A DNA stretch of 64,000 bases, taken from assembly GCA_905221605.1 (NCBI GenBank), contig CAJNDS010002824.1, forward strand, positions 1-64,000, given 5' to 3'. A model generated the notes under the pieces. The model saw nothing but the letters and a program-made list of their open reading frames with translations, was not told the origin of the DNA and searched no databases. Shown in pieces: positions 8,899 through 19,709 of this stretch. Numbering within the stretch: position 1 is the stretch's first letter; every line of letters starts with the position of its first letter. A program made the position numbers and the translations under genes. This DNA is from Symbiodinium natans. Lineage: Eukaryota; Sar; Dinophyceae; Suessiales; Symbiodiniaceae.

Positions 8899-8988
8899 CC
8901 TAGGAGTCTATCTACCTACAGTTTAGTAGTAACTACCCCTTAATTTAGCATGCAGAACGCAAAAAGCTGTAGGTAAAGAGAGTCCCAG
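8899..8988. repeat. Family F inverted-repeat element, copy 2
   Basis: Left CTATCTACCTACAGTTTAG and right CTGTAGGTAAAGAGAGTCCC carry the family F ends; related to 7707-7800. Confidence 0.7.
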
Positions 8989-9070
8989 ATACCCCCCCCA
9001 TCCCCAAACCCGAAAGCCTAACTCAGTCGGAAGCCGTGTGGCTGAAAATTCCATCGATGGCGCCGTCAGG

Positions 9071-9182
9071 CCCAGAGACTCCAAAACCCCTTAATAAAAG
9101 GAACATACGTTATGTCATGTTCGGGTTCCTATTATAATGTCGGGGATATTCCTGAATGAAGGGTTGTTTGGAGTTTCTGGAG
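9071..9182. repeat. Family D inverted-repeat element, copy 1
   Basis: Begins CCCAGAGACTCCAAAACCCC; ends GTTTGGAGTTTCTGG, its degraded inverse. Inner GGGTTCCTATTATAAT is shared with 36324-36430. Confidence 0.72.
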
Positions 9183-9269
9183 TATTGCTGCCGATGTTGA
9201 GAGTGTGTGTTCATCCATGAAGTCGGGCTTTGGGTTTGCGGGTTCGGGTTCCGGCTTTAGTAGGGTTCT

Positions 9270-9378
9270 TAAGGGGGGGGGGGGGGGGCTTCAAGGGGGA
9301 TATGCAAACCAAGATTCCCTAATACTTCCCTAGCTTTCTAAAGCCTCCCTAAGGCTTTCTAGGTACCTACCGCCTTGA

Positions 9379-9409
<31 letters not shown>

Positions 9410-9410
9410 C
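9270..9410. repeat. G-run and long C-run
   Basis: A G-tract near 9273-9288 and a C-tract of about 25-40 bases near 9379-9406. Exact lengths in such homopolymers are unreliable in assemblies. Confidence 0.8.
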
Positions 9411-9438
9411 GGTCAGAACCCTATAGTTTAGAGAGACT

Positions 9439-9830
9439 ATGGATGGTCGGCTGGCTGAGGGCGACCCCAAAATCCCTGAATCCTTAAACGCCCAAGCCCT
9501 ACAGCACTCAAGCCCAAGACAGAAGCCACCAACACTACCACAACAAACTCTGAAACCCCAAAAGGGTCAGTTCTCTAGAAGTATTGGCCCCGTGATGTCT
9601 TCCCACAACACTACTATTTGCCTAAGAACACCCAAAAAAAGCAAAAAAAAACGATCCCCTCATTACCCTTTTAGGGAAGAATAGTTGTGTTTTTGGGGTT
9701 CTCAAAGCGAACAGTAGAACTTGGTCCCCCTCAAGATGGCTGCCAATGCCAAGACACCCCTTCTTCTGGCTCCTCCTGTGATTTGCAGCGGTTCAGGGTT
9801 TCGGGCTCTTACTTGTGGAGGGCTTTGGCT
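9439..9830. other. Unique spacer with weak open segments
   Basis: A plus-strand 81-codon frame begins at 9439 (Pro/Gln-rich, ending KKSKKKRSPHY) and a minus segment near 9775-9735 reads EEPEEGVSWHWQPS after TCACAG. Neither has enough support to be called a gene. Confidence 0.35.
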
Positions 9831-9839
9831 TTCGGGTTT

Positions 9840-10110
9840 AGAAGGTTTAGAAGGTTTAGGGTTTAGGGTTTAGGGTTTAGGGTTTAGGGTTTAGGGTTTA
9901 GTGCTGAAAGGGGTTGAGGCGGGTTGTTCGCGAACCCTCAAGCCCCGGAAGCCCGAGACCGGGCCGATCCCCAAACTTGGGGACCGGAGTTTCAGGGCTT
10001 TTTTGGGGTGGGGGTTCATAGCCCGGAGACCCTAAACCCTAAACCCTAAACCCTAACCCCTAAACTTGCCCTAAACCCTAAACCCTAAACCCTAAACCCT
10101 AAACCCTATA
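9840..10110. repeat. TTTAGGG and CCCTAAA blocks in opposed orientation
   Basis: TTTAGGG at 9854-9900 and CCCTAAA at 10028-10108, separated by about 125 bp of GC-rich unique DNA. Confidence 0.85.
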
Positions 10111-10225
10111 AAGCCCAAAGCCTAAAGCCGAAAAACAAAAAACTCGCGTGCTGGGGTCAAAACCACGGAGCACAAGCCCCTGAACCAGGGAGCCGGTACC
10201 GTCATCTGTTTCCCCGCAAGGTCTC

Positions 10226-10462
10226 TACTTGGTGGTTCATGGTACTTATTAGTTAGGGTTTAGGGTTTAGGGTTTAGGGTTTAGGGTTAAGGGTTAAGGG
10301 TTAAGGGTTTAGGGTTTAGGGTCTAGGGTTTAGGGTTTCGGGTTTAGCAATGATTTAGGGTGTATTGTTTAGGGCTTAGCAATGATGACTGTAATTGTTA
10401 GAGCCAGGACGCCCATGTGAAGACTGACGTGCCAAAATAAGTACCATGAACCTCCAAGTAGG
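10226..10462. repeat. Family I inverted-repeat element with heptamer array in its loop
   Basis: Left CTACTTGGTGGTTCATGGTA and right TACCATGAACCTCCAAGTAG are inverted repeats of at least 20 bp. The interior is mostly TTTAGGG, GGGTTAA and related units. Fragments with the same end sequence occur near 27980, 44665 and 46130. Confidence 0.8.
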
Positions 10463-10584
10463 GTTTGTCGGGTTTCGGACTTGGGATTTAGGGTTTGGGG
10501 TTCCTAAACGCTAAATCCTAAACCCTGAACCCTCAACCCTCAACCCTAAACCCCCAATCCCCTAAACCCTAATTCCCCAACTCC

Positions 10585-10895
10585 GTCCTTCTTCGGGGGC
10601 GGAGGTATCCTCGTCATCACTGGGGAGCGCCTCTGCCGGCGGTCGTCCTGAGGGACATGGCCAAAAAACACTCCTGAAGGCAAACCCTAAACCCTAAATT
10701 TAAACCCTAAACCCTAAACCCTAAACCCTAAACCCTACACCCTAAACCCTAAACCCCTAACCCTAAACCCCAAACCCTAAACCCCTTGCTTGAGAGATAC
10801 TGCCCTGAACCCTGCTTCTGGCTCTAGCAACCTTGTGGCTGCAAGTTGGTCCATGGGCTTTGGCGCCTCAGGGGTTCTACGCCTTCTTAGGTCTG
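10585..10895 (-). CDS. Two candidate minus-strand exons
   Basis: Exon candidate 10895-10790 encodes APKPMDQLAATRLLEPEAGF. Exon candidate about 10653-10585 follows CCCTCAG|GA and encodes AEALPSDDEDTSAPEEGRSW, an acidic stretch. They are separated by a CCCTAAA array (10681-10785). Frame and junctions are unproven, and the first patch is also open on the plus strand. No family recognised. Confidence 0.4.
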
Positions 10896-10924
10896 ATAAG
10901 GATTTAAGGGGTTCGGGGGTTGAA

Positions 10925-11005
10925 CCCCGAAACCCGAAACCCTAAACCCTAAACCCTAAACCCTGAACCCCAAATCCTAAACCCTAAACCCTAAACCCTA
11001 AACCC
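10925..11005. repeat. CCCTAAA array
   Basis: Near-perfect CCCTAAA units with CCCGAAA and CCCCAAA variants at the left, turning into TTAGGGG at the right. Confidence 0.85.
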
Positions 11006-11324
11006 TGAACCTTAGGGGCTTAGGGTTTTCAGAGGTTTCGGGTGCATGGTGTAGCCAATGGGCTTGGGCTTACATAAGGGTTAGGGACTCTCAGACTCAA
11101 AAGGGTGCCAATCAGGGAACCTACTCAGCAGCTCTTTTGACTTAGTAAGTCTACTTCGTATCCCCTAGCAAGAAAAACGTATAGAATCCCCATACCCCAC
11201 CTTGCCAACCCTAAACCCTAAACCCGAAACCCTAAACCCTTGTGATGGGCAGTCCGGGAGAAGGAAACTGGCCTCTGAACTCCAGGGTATTAGGGTTTAG
11301 GGTTTAGGGCTTAGGTTGTTCATT

Positions 11325-11383
11325 TCGGCAGTGCTTCTCGCCACGGCCACGGTCGTGTCCAGCTCAGCTTTGAAAGCACACCC
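11325..11383 (-). CDS. Candidate helical exon
   Basis: The minus strand reads AFKAELDTTVAVARSTAEMN followed by N-L-S between a C-run and a heptamer block (11285-11312). Strong helix and coiled-coil character, no family. Confidence 0.4.
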
Positions 11384-11407
11384 CCCCCCCCCCCCCCCCC
11401 CGTGGGT

Positions 11408-11440
11408 GGCTTAAATAGGGTCTATTTGGAAGCTGGGACT
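11408..11440. repeat. Family E element fragment
   Basis: CTTAAATAGGGTCTATTTGG plus AAGCTGGGA is the reverse complement of the right end of the complete copy at 18902-19005. Only one end is seen here. Confidence 0.65.
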
Positions 11441-11486
11441 CGGGTTTTCTTATAGCCATACACGTTTCCACGAGGGTACGCTGCTG

Positions 11487-14128
11487 TCACGTCAGTCGTA
11501 CTATGGAGGCCTCAGGAACAAGAACCAGGTAGTTCCTCTTTTCTCTTCTCTTTTTCTCCTCAATCCTAAAGTCGAAGGCTCTCGTGAGGAGAAGAGAAGG
11601 GAGAGAAGGAGGGAAAGATAAGAGGAACACGATTTTCATGGGAAGAGCCAAGAAAAGAATAGAAGAGAGATAAAACAAGGCGCAAAGAAGATGGTACTCT
11701 TCTTTATCTATCCTCTCTCCCTTATCTCTCCGTTCCCTCTGTCTTTTCGAAATGAGAAAAACAAAAAGAAAGATGAAAAGAAGAAGGGTTAGGAAAAGAG
11801 CCGAAGAGATAGGCCGAAAAGAGGGGTATGGTGAAGTACGGCAAAGGTCCACGCACAAGGAGTCACCTTCTGCTTACCCTTCCACTGCTTGATTTTACAA
11901 GCTCCTTTCTTGTGTTTTATCAGTTAAAATTAAAAGGAAACAGAAGGAGAGAAGGGAAAGGGAAGTGAGAGAGGAGAGACAACAAGGAGGCCATTTTAAT
12001 TTCCTGTGAGTTATCAAAAGGAATGCAATATTATGGGAAGAGCAATGGAAAAAAAGAGTGGAAGAGAAATTAAGACAGGAGAGGGAGGTGCAAAAATAAG
12101 GCAAAGAGAAGATGGTGCCGTTTTCATCTCACCTCTCGTTCTTATCTTCCTCTTCTCTGGTTCTTTTCCCTGTGAAATAAAAAAACAAAAGGAAGGACAA
12201 TGAACATATAAAGGAACCCGTTTTCGTTTTCCGTTTGGGCACAAGGAAAAAAACAGAGGCGATAGGGCGAGAGGAGGGGTTTGCTGAAGCATGGGGAGGG
12301 TGTACGGGCAAGGGGCCAACTCCGCCCACTTCCCCCATCCATTGAAAGAGGAAAAGGAACAGGGCCTCCATTCCCCTCTTATTCTTCCTTTCTTGCGTTT
12401 TTGTCGTTTAGAAGGGAACAGGAGAAGAGGAGGGAGAGAGAAGGAGAGAGGAGACATAAAAAGGGTTGCATTTTTAATGGGAAGAGCAAAGAAAAGACCA
12501 GAAGAGAGATGATGGGAGAAGAGGGGGAGACAAAACAAGGCGCACAGAAAATGGGCAGATAAGAAGAGAGGAAAGGGAATGACCAAGTACAATGAGGAGT
12601 TCTTCAATTTCCCTCCCTATCTCTTATGTTACTTTTCCTTCTTGTGGGGTGTCCCTTTTTCTCTTGAAGATGCAGAAAACGATTGAAAAGGACACCCGTT
12701 CCATCGCCCATATGTAGGGAAAAAGAGAGAGAATCATGAGCATCAGCTGGGCTTGCTGCCAATCCAACATGGGCGTCCCTTTTAATCGCATTCTGTGTCC
12801 TTTTTTCTCGCTTGAAGATGCAGAAAACGATCCAAAAGCACATCTGTTGGAGGAAGAGAGAAGGAGAGAGGAGAGATACCAAGGATTGCATATTTAATGG
12901 GAAGAGCAAGGAAGAGAATAGAAGACAGATGAATAGAGAAGATGGCGCTCTTCTTTATCTATTCTCTCTCCCTTGTTTCTCCCTTCCCTCTTTCTTTTCG
13001 AAATGAGAAAAACAAAAAGGAAGAACTATGAGAAGGAGAAGAGTAAGGAAAGGAACAGAAGAGATAGGCCGAGAGGATGAATATGATGGAGTATTATGGA
13101 AAGGCTCACGCGCAAGGAGTCACCCTCTGCTTACCTTTTCACTGCTTTATCATATGAGTTCCTTTCTTGTGTTTTATCAGTTAAAAGGAAGCGGAAGAAG
13201 AGAAGGGAAAGGGAAGTGAGAGAGGAAAGATAACAAGGATGCTATGTTTCCCGAAGCGTGCTGCAAGGAATAGAAGAGACAGGAAGCAAGGAGACGGAAT
13301 CACAAAATAAGGCGCAAAGCTGTACATATCATCTCTCCCTTGTCTCTCCCTATTCCCTTTCGAACTAGAAAAAACCATTCTTGCTTTTCACAGATAGGTT
13401 CCCTCTCTCCTCTTCAGGAAATCCCCTTTCCCTTATGTTGCTTTTTGAAGCGAATAAGAAAAATAGCAGATAAGAAGAGAGGAAAGGGTCAATTTCCCTC
13501 CCTATCTCTTATGTTGCTTTTCCTTCTTGTGGGGTGTCCCTGTTTCTCTTGAAGATGCAGAAAACGATTGAAAAGGACACCCGTTCCATCGCCCATGTGT
13601 AGGGAAAGAGAGAGAATCATGAGCATCAGCTGGGCTTGCTGCCAATCCAACATGGGCGTCCCTTTTAATCGCAGTCTGTGTCCTTTTTTCTCGCTTGAAG
13701 ATGCAGAAAACGATCCAAAAGCACATCTGTTGGAGGAAGAGAGAAGGAGAGAGGAGAGATACCAAGGATTGCATATTTAATGGGAAGAGCAAGGAAGAGA
13801 ATAGAAGACAGATGAATAGAGAAGAGGGAGAGACAAAACAAGGCGCAGAGAAGATGGCACTCTTCTTTATCTATTCTCTCTCCCTTGTTTCTCCCTTCCC
13901 TCTTTCTTTTCGAAATGAGAAAAACAAAAAGGAAGAACTATGAGAAGGAGAAGAGTAAGGAAAGGAACAGAAGAGATAGGCCGAGAGGATGAATATGATG
14001 GAGTATTATGGAAAGGCTCACGCGCAAGGAGTCACCCTCTGCTTACCTTTCCACTGCTTTATCATATGAGTTCCTTTCTTGTGTTTTATCAGTTAAAAGG
14101 AAGCAGAAGAGAAGGGAAAAGCAAAAAT
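11487..14128. repeat. Purine/pyrimidine-rich block with a ~0.9-kb direct duplication
   Basis: Strand-asymmetric GA-rich and CT-rich DNA. A segment starting near 12606 (CTCCCTATCTCTTATGTT) recurs from about 13497 and stays aligned to about 13210/14100, with small indels. The copies share landmarks such as ATGAGCATCAGCTGGGCTTG and TTTTCGAAATGAGAAAAAC. A third, more diverged partial copy covers about 11690-11975. Short Lys/Arg/Glu-rich frames here follow the composition and are not called as genes. Confidence 0.85.
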
Positions 14129-14129
14129 T

Positions 14130-16484
14130 GAGCCCAACATTTTAGGACCAGGGCTTGCGATCTGACTCTTTGGAGCAAAAATCGATTCCAAAATCTTAGG
14201 GACCAGGGCTTGCGATGTTACTCTTTGGAGCAAGAAATGAGCCCAAAATCTTAAAGACCGGGGCTTGCGATTTCACCTTTTGGAGCAAATACTGGGCCCA
14301 AAATCTTAGGGACCAGGGCTTGCAATTTGACTCCGTGGAGCACAAATCGACCCCGAAATCTTAGGGACCAGGGCTTGCGATTTGACTCTGTGGAGCACAA
14401 ATCGACCCCGAAAACTTAGGGACCAGGGCTTGCGATTTGACTCTTTGGAGCAAAAATCGACCCAAAAATCTAAGGGACCAGGGCTTGCGATTTTACTCTT
14501 TGGCGCAAAAACTGGGCCCCAAATCTTAGGGACCAGGGCTTGCGATTTGACTCTTTGGAGCAAAAACTGGGCCCAAAATCTTAGGGAGCAGGGTTTGCGA
14601 TTTGACTCTTTGGAGCAAAAACTGGGCCCCAAATCTTAGGGACCAGGGCTTGCGGTTTGACTCTTTGGAGCAAAAATTGAGCCCAAAATCTTAGGGACCA
14701 GGGCTTGCGATTTGACTCTTTGAACCAAAAACTGGGCCCAAAATCTTAGGGACAAGGGCTTGCGAGGTCACTCTTTGGAGCAAAAAATGAACCCAAAATC
14801 TTAGGGACCGGGGCTTGCGATTTGACTCTTTGAACCAAAAACTGGGCCCAAAATCTTAGGGACAAGGGCTTGCGATGTCACTCTTTGGAGCAAAAAATGA
14901 ACCCAAAATCTTAGGGACCAGGGCTTGCGATTTGACTCTTTGGAGCAAAAACTGGGCCCCAAATCTTAGGGACCAGGGCTTGCGATTTGACTCTTTGGAG
15001 CAAAAATTAAACCCAAAATCTTAGGGAGGCCTTGCGATTTGACTCTTCGGAGCAAAAACTGGGCCCAAGATCTTAGGGACCAGGGCTTGCGATGTCACTC
15101 TTTGGAGCAACAATGAATGCAAAATCTTAGGGGCCAGGGCCTGCGATTTGACTCTTTGGAGCAAAAATTGAACCCAAAATCTTAGGGACCAGGGCTTGCG
15201 ATTTGACTCTTTGGAGCAAAAACTGGGCCCAAGATCTTAGGGGCCAGGGCTTGCGATGTCACTCTTTGGAGCAAAAATGAACCCAAAATCTTAGGGACCA
15301 GGGCTTGCGATTTGACTCTTTGAAGCAAAAACTGGGCCCCAAATCTTAGGGACCAGGGCTTGCGATGTCACTGTTTGGAGCAAAAAACGAACCCAAAATC
15401 TTAAGGACCAGGGCTTGCGATGTCACTCTTTGGAGCAAAAATTGAACCCAAAATCTTAGGGACCAGGACTTGCGATGTCACTCTTTGGAGCAAAAACTGT
15501 GCCCCAAATCTTAGGGACCAGGGCTTGCGATTTGACTCTTTGGAGCAAAAACTGGGCCCAAAATCTTAGGGACCAGGGCTTGCGATGTTACTCTTTGGAG
15601 CAAAAACTGGGCCCCAAATCTTAGGGACCAGGGCTTGCGATGTCACTCTTTGGAGCAAAAATTGAACCCAAAATCTTAGGGACCAGGACTTGCGATGTGA
15701 CTCTTTGGAGCAAAAACTGGGCCCCCAATCTTAGGGACCAGAGCTTGCGATGTCACTCTTTGGAGCAAAAATTGAACCCAAAATCTTAGGGACCAGGGCT
15801 TGCGATTTGACCCTTCGGAGCAAAAACTGGGCCCCAAATCTTAGGGACCAGGGCTTGCGATGTTACTCTTTGGAGCAAAGATTGAACCCAAAATCTTAGG
15901 GACCAGGGCTTGCGATTTGACCCTTTGGAGCAAAAACTGTGCCCAAAATCTTAGGGACCAGGGCTTGCGATTTGACTCTTTGGAGCAACTGGGCCCAAGA
16001 TCTTAGGGACCAGGGCTTGCGATGTCACTCTTTTGGGCAAGAAATGCGCCCAAAATCTTAGGGACCAGGGCTTGCGATTTGACCCTTTGGAGCAAAAACT
16101 GTGCCCCAAATCTTAGGGACCAGGGCTTGCGGTTTGACTCTGTGGAGCAAAAATTGAACCCGAAATCTTCGGGACCAGGGCTTGCGATTTGACTCTTCGG
16201 AGCAAGAAATGAGCCCAAAATCTTAAGGACCAGGGCTTGCTTTGGAGCAAAAACTGAGTCCAAAATCTTAGGGACCAGGGCTTGCGATTTGACTCTTTGG
16301 AGCAAAAACTGGGCCCCAAATAATAGGGACCAGGGCTTGCGATGTTACTCTTTGGGGCAAGAAATGAGCCCAAAATCTTAGGGACCAGGACTTGCGATGT
16401 TACTCTTTGGGGCAAGAAATGAGCTCAAAATCTTAGGGACCAGGGCTTGCGATGTCACTTTTTGGAGCAAAAACTGTGCCCTAG
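14130..16484. repeat. 55-bp tandem repeat, about 43 copies
   Basis: The unit starts CTTAGGGACCAGGGCTTGCG and continues with a TTTGACTCTTTGGAGC core, then AAAAACTGGGCCC. Successive TTAGGGACC landmarks are 55 bp apart (for example 14526 and 14581). Two subtypes alternate irregularly: GATTTGACTC with CTGGGCCC, and GATGTCACTC with TTGAACCC. Each unit contains TTAGGGACC, close to the telomere heptamer. Open frames across the array are repeat translations. Confidence 0.95.
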
Positions 16485-16845
16485 TATTGGGGGGGGGAGG
16501 GCTCGTGATTTAGTATTGGGAGGAGGCCCGGGCTCGTAAATTAGTATTGGGGGGAGGCCCGGGCTCGTGATTTAGTATTGCGGGAGGCCCGGGCTCGTGA
16601 TTTAGGATTGGGGGGAGGCCCGGGCTCGTGATTTAGTATTGGGGGGAGGCCCGGCCTCGTAATTTGGAGGCCCGGGCTCGTGATTTAGCCCGGGCTCGTG
16701 ATTTAGTATTGGGGGGAGGCCCGGGCTCGTGATTTAGTGTTGCGGGAAGGCCCGGGCTCGTAATTTAGTATTGGGGGGAGGCCCGGGCTCGTGATTTAGT
16801 ATTGGGGGGAGGCCCGGGCTCGTGGTTTAGTATTGGGGGGAGGAG
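16485..16845. repeat. 31-bp tandem repeat, about 11 copies
   Basis: The unit is GGCCCGGGCTCGTGATTTAG followed by TATTGGGGGGA. It abuts the 55-bp array and ends at the AATTAATTG palindrome region. Some units lack the middle part. Confidence 0.92.
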
Positions 16846-16859
16846 GATGCCCCAGCCCC

Positions 16860-18880
16860 CACCCCCCATTTGGAAATAAATGAATTACTTGAATTAATTG
16901 AAATAATTGAATTAATTCAATTAATTCAATTAATTCAATTAATTGATTTATTTCCAAAGGGGAGGTGGAATGAATTTAATTAATTGAATTAATTCAATTA
17001 TTTCAATTAATTCAAGTAATTCATTTATTTCCAAATGGGGGGGATTCCCCAGCCCCCACCCCCCCCCTTTGGAAATAAATGAATTAATTCAATTAATTGA
17101 ATTAATTGAATTAATTCAATTAATTCAATTACTTCAATTAATTCATTTATTTCCAAAGGGGAGGTGGAATTAATTGAATTAGTTGAATTAATTCAATTAT
17201 TTCAATTAATTCAATTAATTCAATTAATTCATTTATTTCCAAATGGGGGGGATTCCCCAGCCCCACCCCCCCCCTTTGGAAATAAATGAATTAATTGAAT
17301 TAATTGAATTAATTGAATTAATTGAATTAATTGAATTAATTGAATTAATTGAATTAATTCAATTAATTCAATTAATTCATTTATTTCCAAAGGGGAGGTG
17401 GAATTAATTGAATTAATTGAATTAATTGAATTAATTGAATTAATTGAATTAATTGAATTAATTGAATCAATTCAATTAATTCAATTAATTCAATTAATTC
17501 CACCCCCCCTTTGGAAATAAATGAATTAATTGAATTAATTGAATTAATTCAATTAATTCAATTAATTCAATTAATTCATTTATTTCCAAAGGGGGGGGGT
17601 GGGGGCTGGGGAATCCCCCCCATTTGGAAATGAATGAACTAATTGAACGAAATTATTTAAACTATCGCGGCTCGATTTGGCCAAATTTTGCCGGGCAGCC
17701 TGCGGGCAAAATTTGGCCAAATCGGGCTGCTCTTCGTATGCCATGAGAAATGCGCGGCTCGATTGGCCAAATTTTGCCCGCAGACTGCCCGGCAAAATTT
17801 GGCCAAATCGAGCCGCGATAGTTTAAATGATTTCGGGCCTCCAGAAAGGCGCGGCTCGATTTGGCCAGATTTTGCCGGGCAGTCTGCGGGCAAAATTTGG
17901 CCAAATCGGGCTGCTCGTCGAACGCGATGAGAAATGCGCGGCTCGATTTGGCCAAATTTTGCCGGGCAGCCTCCGGGCAAAATTTGGCCAAATCGAGCCG
18001 CGCCTTTCTGAAGGCCCGAAATTTTTAAACTATCGCGGCTCGATTTGGCCAAATTTTGCCGGGCAGCTTCCGGGCAAAATTTGGCCAAATCGGGCTGCCC
18101 TTCGTATGCGATGAGAAATGCGTGGCTCGATTTGGCCAAATTTTGCCCGGAGGCTGCCCGGCAAAATTTGGCCAAATCGAGCCGCGATAGTTTAAATAAT
18201 TTCGGGCCTCCAGAAAGGCGCGGCTCGATTTGGCCAAATTTTGCCGGGCAGCCTCCGGGCAAAATTTGGCCAAATCGAGCTGGGGGGGTGGGGTCTGGGG
18301 AATCCCCCCCATTTGGAAATAAATGAATTAATTGAATTAATTGAATTAATTGAATTAATTGAATTAATTCAATTAATTAAATTAATTCAATTAATTCCAC
18401 CCCCCCTTTGGAAATAAATGAATTCATTCAATTAATTGAATTAATTGAATTAATTCAATTAATTCAATTAATTCATTTATTTCCAAAGGGGGGGGAGGGG
18501 TGGGGGCTGGGGAATCCCCCCCATTTGGAAATAAATGAATTAATTGAATTAATTGAATTAATCGAAATAATTCAACTAATTCAATTAATTCAATTAATTC
18601 ATTTATTTCCAAAGGGGAGGTGGAATTAATTGAATTAATTGAATTAATTCCAATTAATTCAATTAATTCAATTAATTCAATTAATTCAATTAATTCAATT
18701 AATTCATTTATTTCCAAAGGGGGGGGTTCAATTAATTCAATTAATTCAATTAATTCAACTAATTCAATTAATTCCACCCCCCCCTTTGGAAATAAATGAA
18801 TTAATTGAATTAATTGATTAAATTCATTAAATTCCAGGGGGAAAGTGGAAATTAAGGAATTTAATGAATTAAATTCTGTC
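16860..18880. repeat. AATTAATTG palindromic elements between G-runs
   Basis: Repeated modules start GGAAATAAATGAATTAATTG, run as AATTAATTG/AATTAATTC and end AATTCATTTATTTCC, so each can fold into one long hairpin. They are joined by GGGGGAGGTGG or CCCCAGCCCCC linkers, often with inverted linkers on either side. Open frames read only IELIELIQLIQ-type repeats and are not genes. Confidence 0.93.
17660..18285. repeat. Seven GC-rich palindromic modules inside the AATT region
   Basis: Each module carries CTCGATTTGGCCAAATTTTG then CCGGGCAGCC(T/C)(G/C)CGGGC, then the inverse CAAAATTTGGCCAAATCGAG. Modules are spaced about 85-100 bp and joined by spacers such as GATAGTTTAAAT. The core TTTGGCCAAA is itself a palindrome, giving palindromes at two scales. 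Confidence 0.93.
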
Positions 18881-18901
18881 TGTGCAACCCTACAGGACCT
18901 A

Positions 18902-19005
18902 AAATAGGGTCTATTTGGAACATGGCTCTTGTGAATAAGTATACGTTTTGGGGCCTGTTTTCCTCTTGTAAATACGATTCCCAGCTTCCAAATAGACCCT
19001 ATTTA
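18902..19005. repeat. Family E inverted-repeat element, complete copy
   Basis: AAATAGGGTCTATTTGGAA at the left and TTCCAAATAGACCCTATTT at the right are perfect inverses over 19 bp; total about 104 bp. The end itself is internally symmetric (AAATAGGGTCTATTT). Confidence 0.88.
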
Positions 19006-19019
19006 AGCTGCACACAGGG

Positions 19020-19490
19020 GGGGGGGCGGGTTGTGACCTGGCGACTCAGACTCTCGTCGCACTCCCTGTCAGGATTTAGGGCCTAATTTCGGGACCATCA
19101 CCTCGACCAAGCTGCTGCCGCTGCTATGCTGCAGAAATTCTGGTCCAGCGTGGCAGAAGTGAGGCAAAGCGACCCATAGAAGCCATCGGATTCGCATGAG
19201 TGGTGGGCACGGTACCCCGACCGACGAGTAGGTTGAGCATACGGGGGTCAGTCATGTGGGGTCGTGATGCAACCTTTGCCCGCAAGACCCAGGCATGGCG
19301 TCACTTGGTTTCTTTTAGTGCTCTTTTTTCTGGTGGCAATGCTGGGCCATGGTGTTAGGACTGATGCTTGGCACAGCGGGAGATTCGAGTCGAGAGCGCC
19401 ACAACAAGCCAGAACTGCAGAACCACATGCAGCTAAAACCCGAACCTGCACGCACCACAACTGCCACAACCCCCTGCTCTGGAATATAGG
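19020..19490. other. Unique sequence without recognisable gene
   Basis: GC-balanced DNA with overlapping open frames on both strands (for example 19264-19542 plus, 19248-19628 minus). None resembles a known domain. The minus frame ends in element C1. Confidence 0.4.
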
Positions 19491-19493
19491 GGC

Positions 19494-19580
19494 CTTAATA
19501 AGCAGAATAGGGTTTTGGGGGTTCGTTATCGTAGAATTATAAAGGGGCCATAAGGAATAACATGAGTAATTATTCCGAAC
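19494..19580. repeat. Family C inverted-repeat element, copy 1
   Basis: Left ATAGGGGCCTTAATAAGCAG and right GAGTAATTATTCCGAAC; the middle has AATAGGGTTTTGGGGGTTCG. It shares order and spacing with 27094-27194 and, inverted, with 45061-45164. Confidence 0.72.
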
Positions 19581-19632
19581 ATTCAAGGGGGCGCCCGCCT
19601 TGGCCCGTTTCCCTGCGCCACTTCCCATGCCA

Positions 19633-19705
19633 TGGCAGTCTCGGAATCTAGGAATCTAGGAATCTAGGAATCCAGGAATCTAGGAATCTAGCAATCTAGG
19701 AATCT
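19633..19705. repeat. 8-bp tandem repeat (GGAATCTA)
   Basis: About nine near-identical GGAATCTA units with single-base variants (GGAATCCA, GCAATCTA). Confidence 0.9.
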
Positions 19706-19709
19706 AGGA

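Noticed and set aside
14306-14639. Two overlapping open frames with repeated KSQIASPGP-type units
   Set aside because: They follow the 55-bp tandem repeat in different frames; no gene signal.
14130-16484. CRISPR array
   Set aside because: The 55-bp unit is continuous with no unique spacers, and the genome is eukaryotic.
17657-18326. Several 90-200 codon frames (LAKFCPEAARQNLAKSS repeats)
   Set aside because: Products of the palindromic modules; both strands give the same type of peptide.
18408-18777. IELIELIQLI-repeat proteins
   Set aside because: Translation of AATTAATTG repeats.
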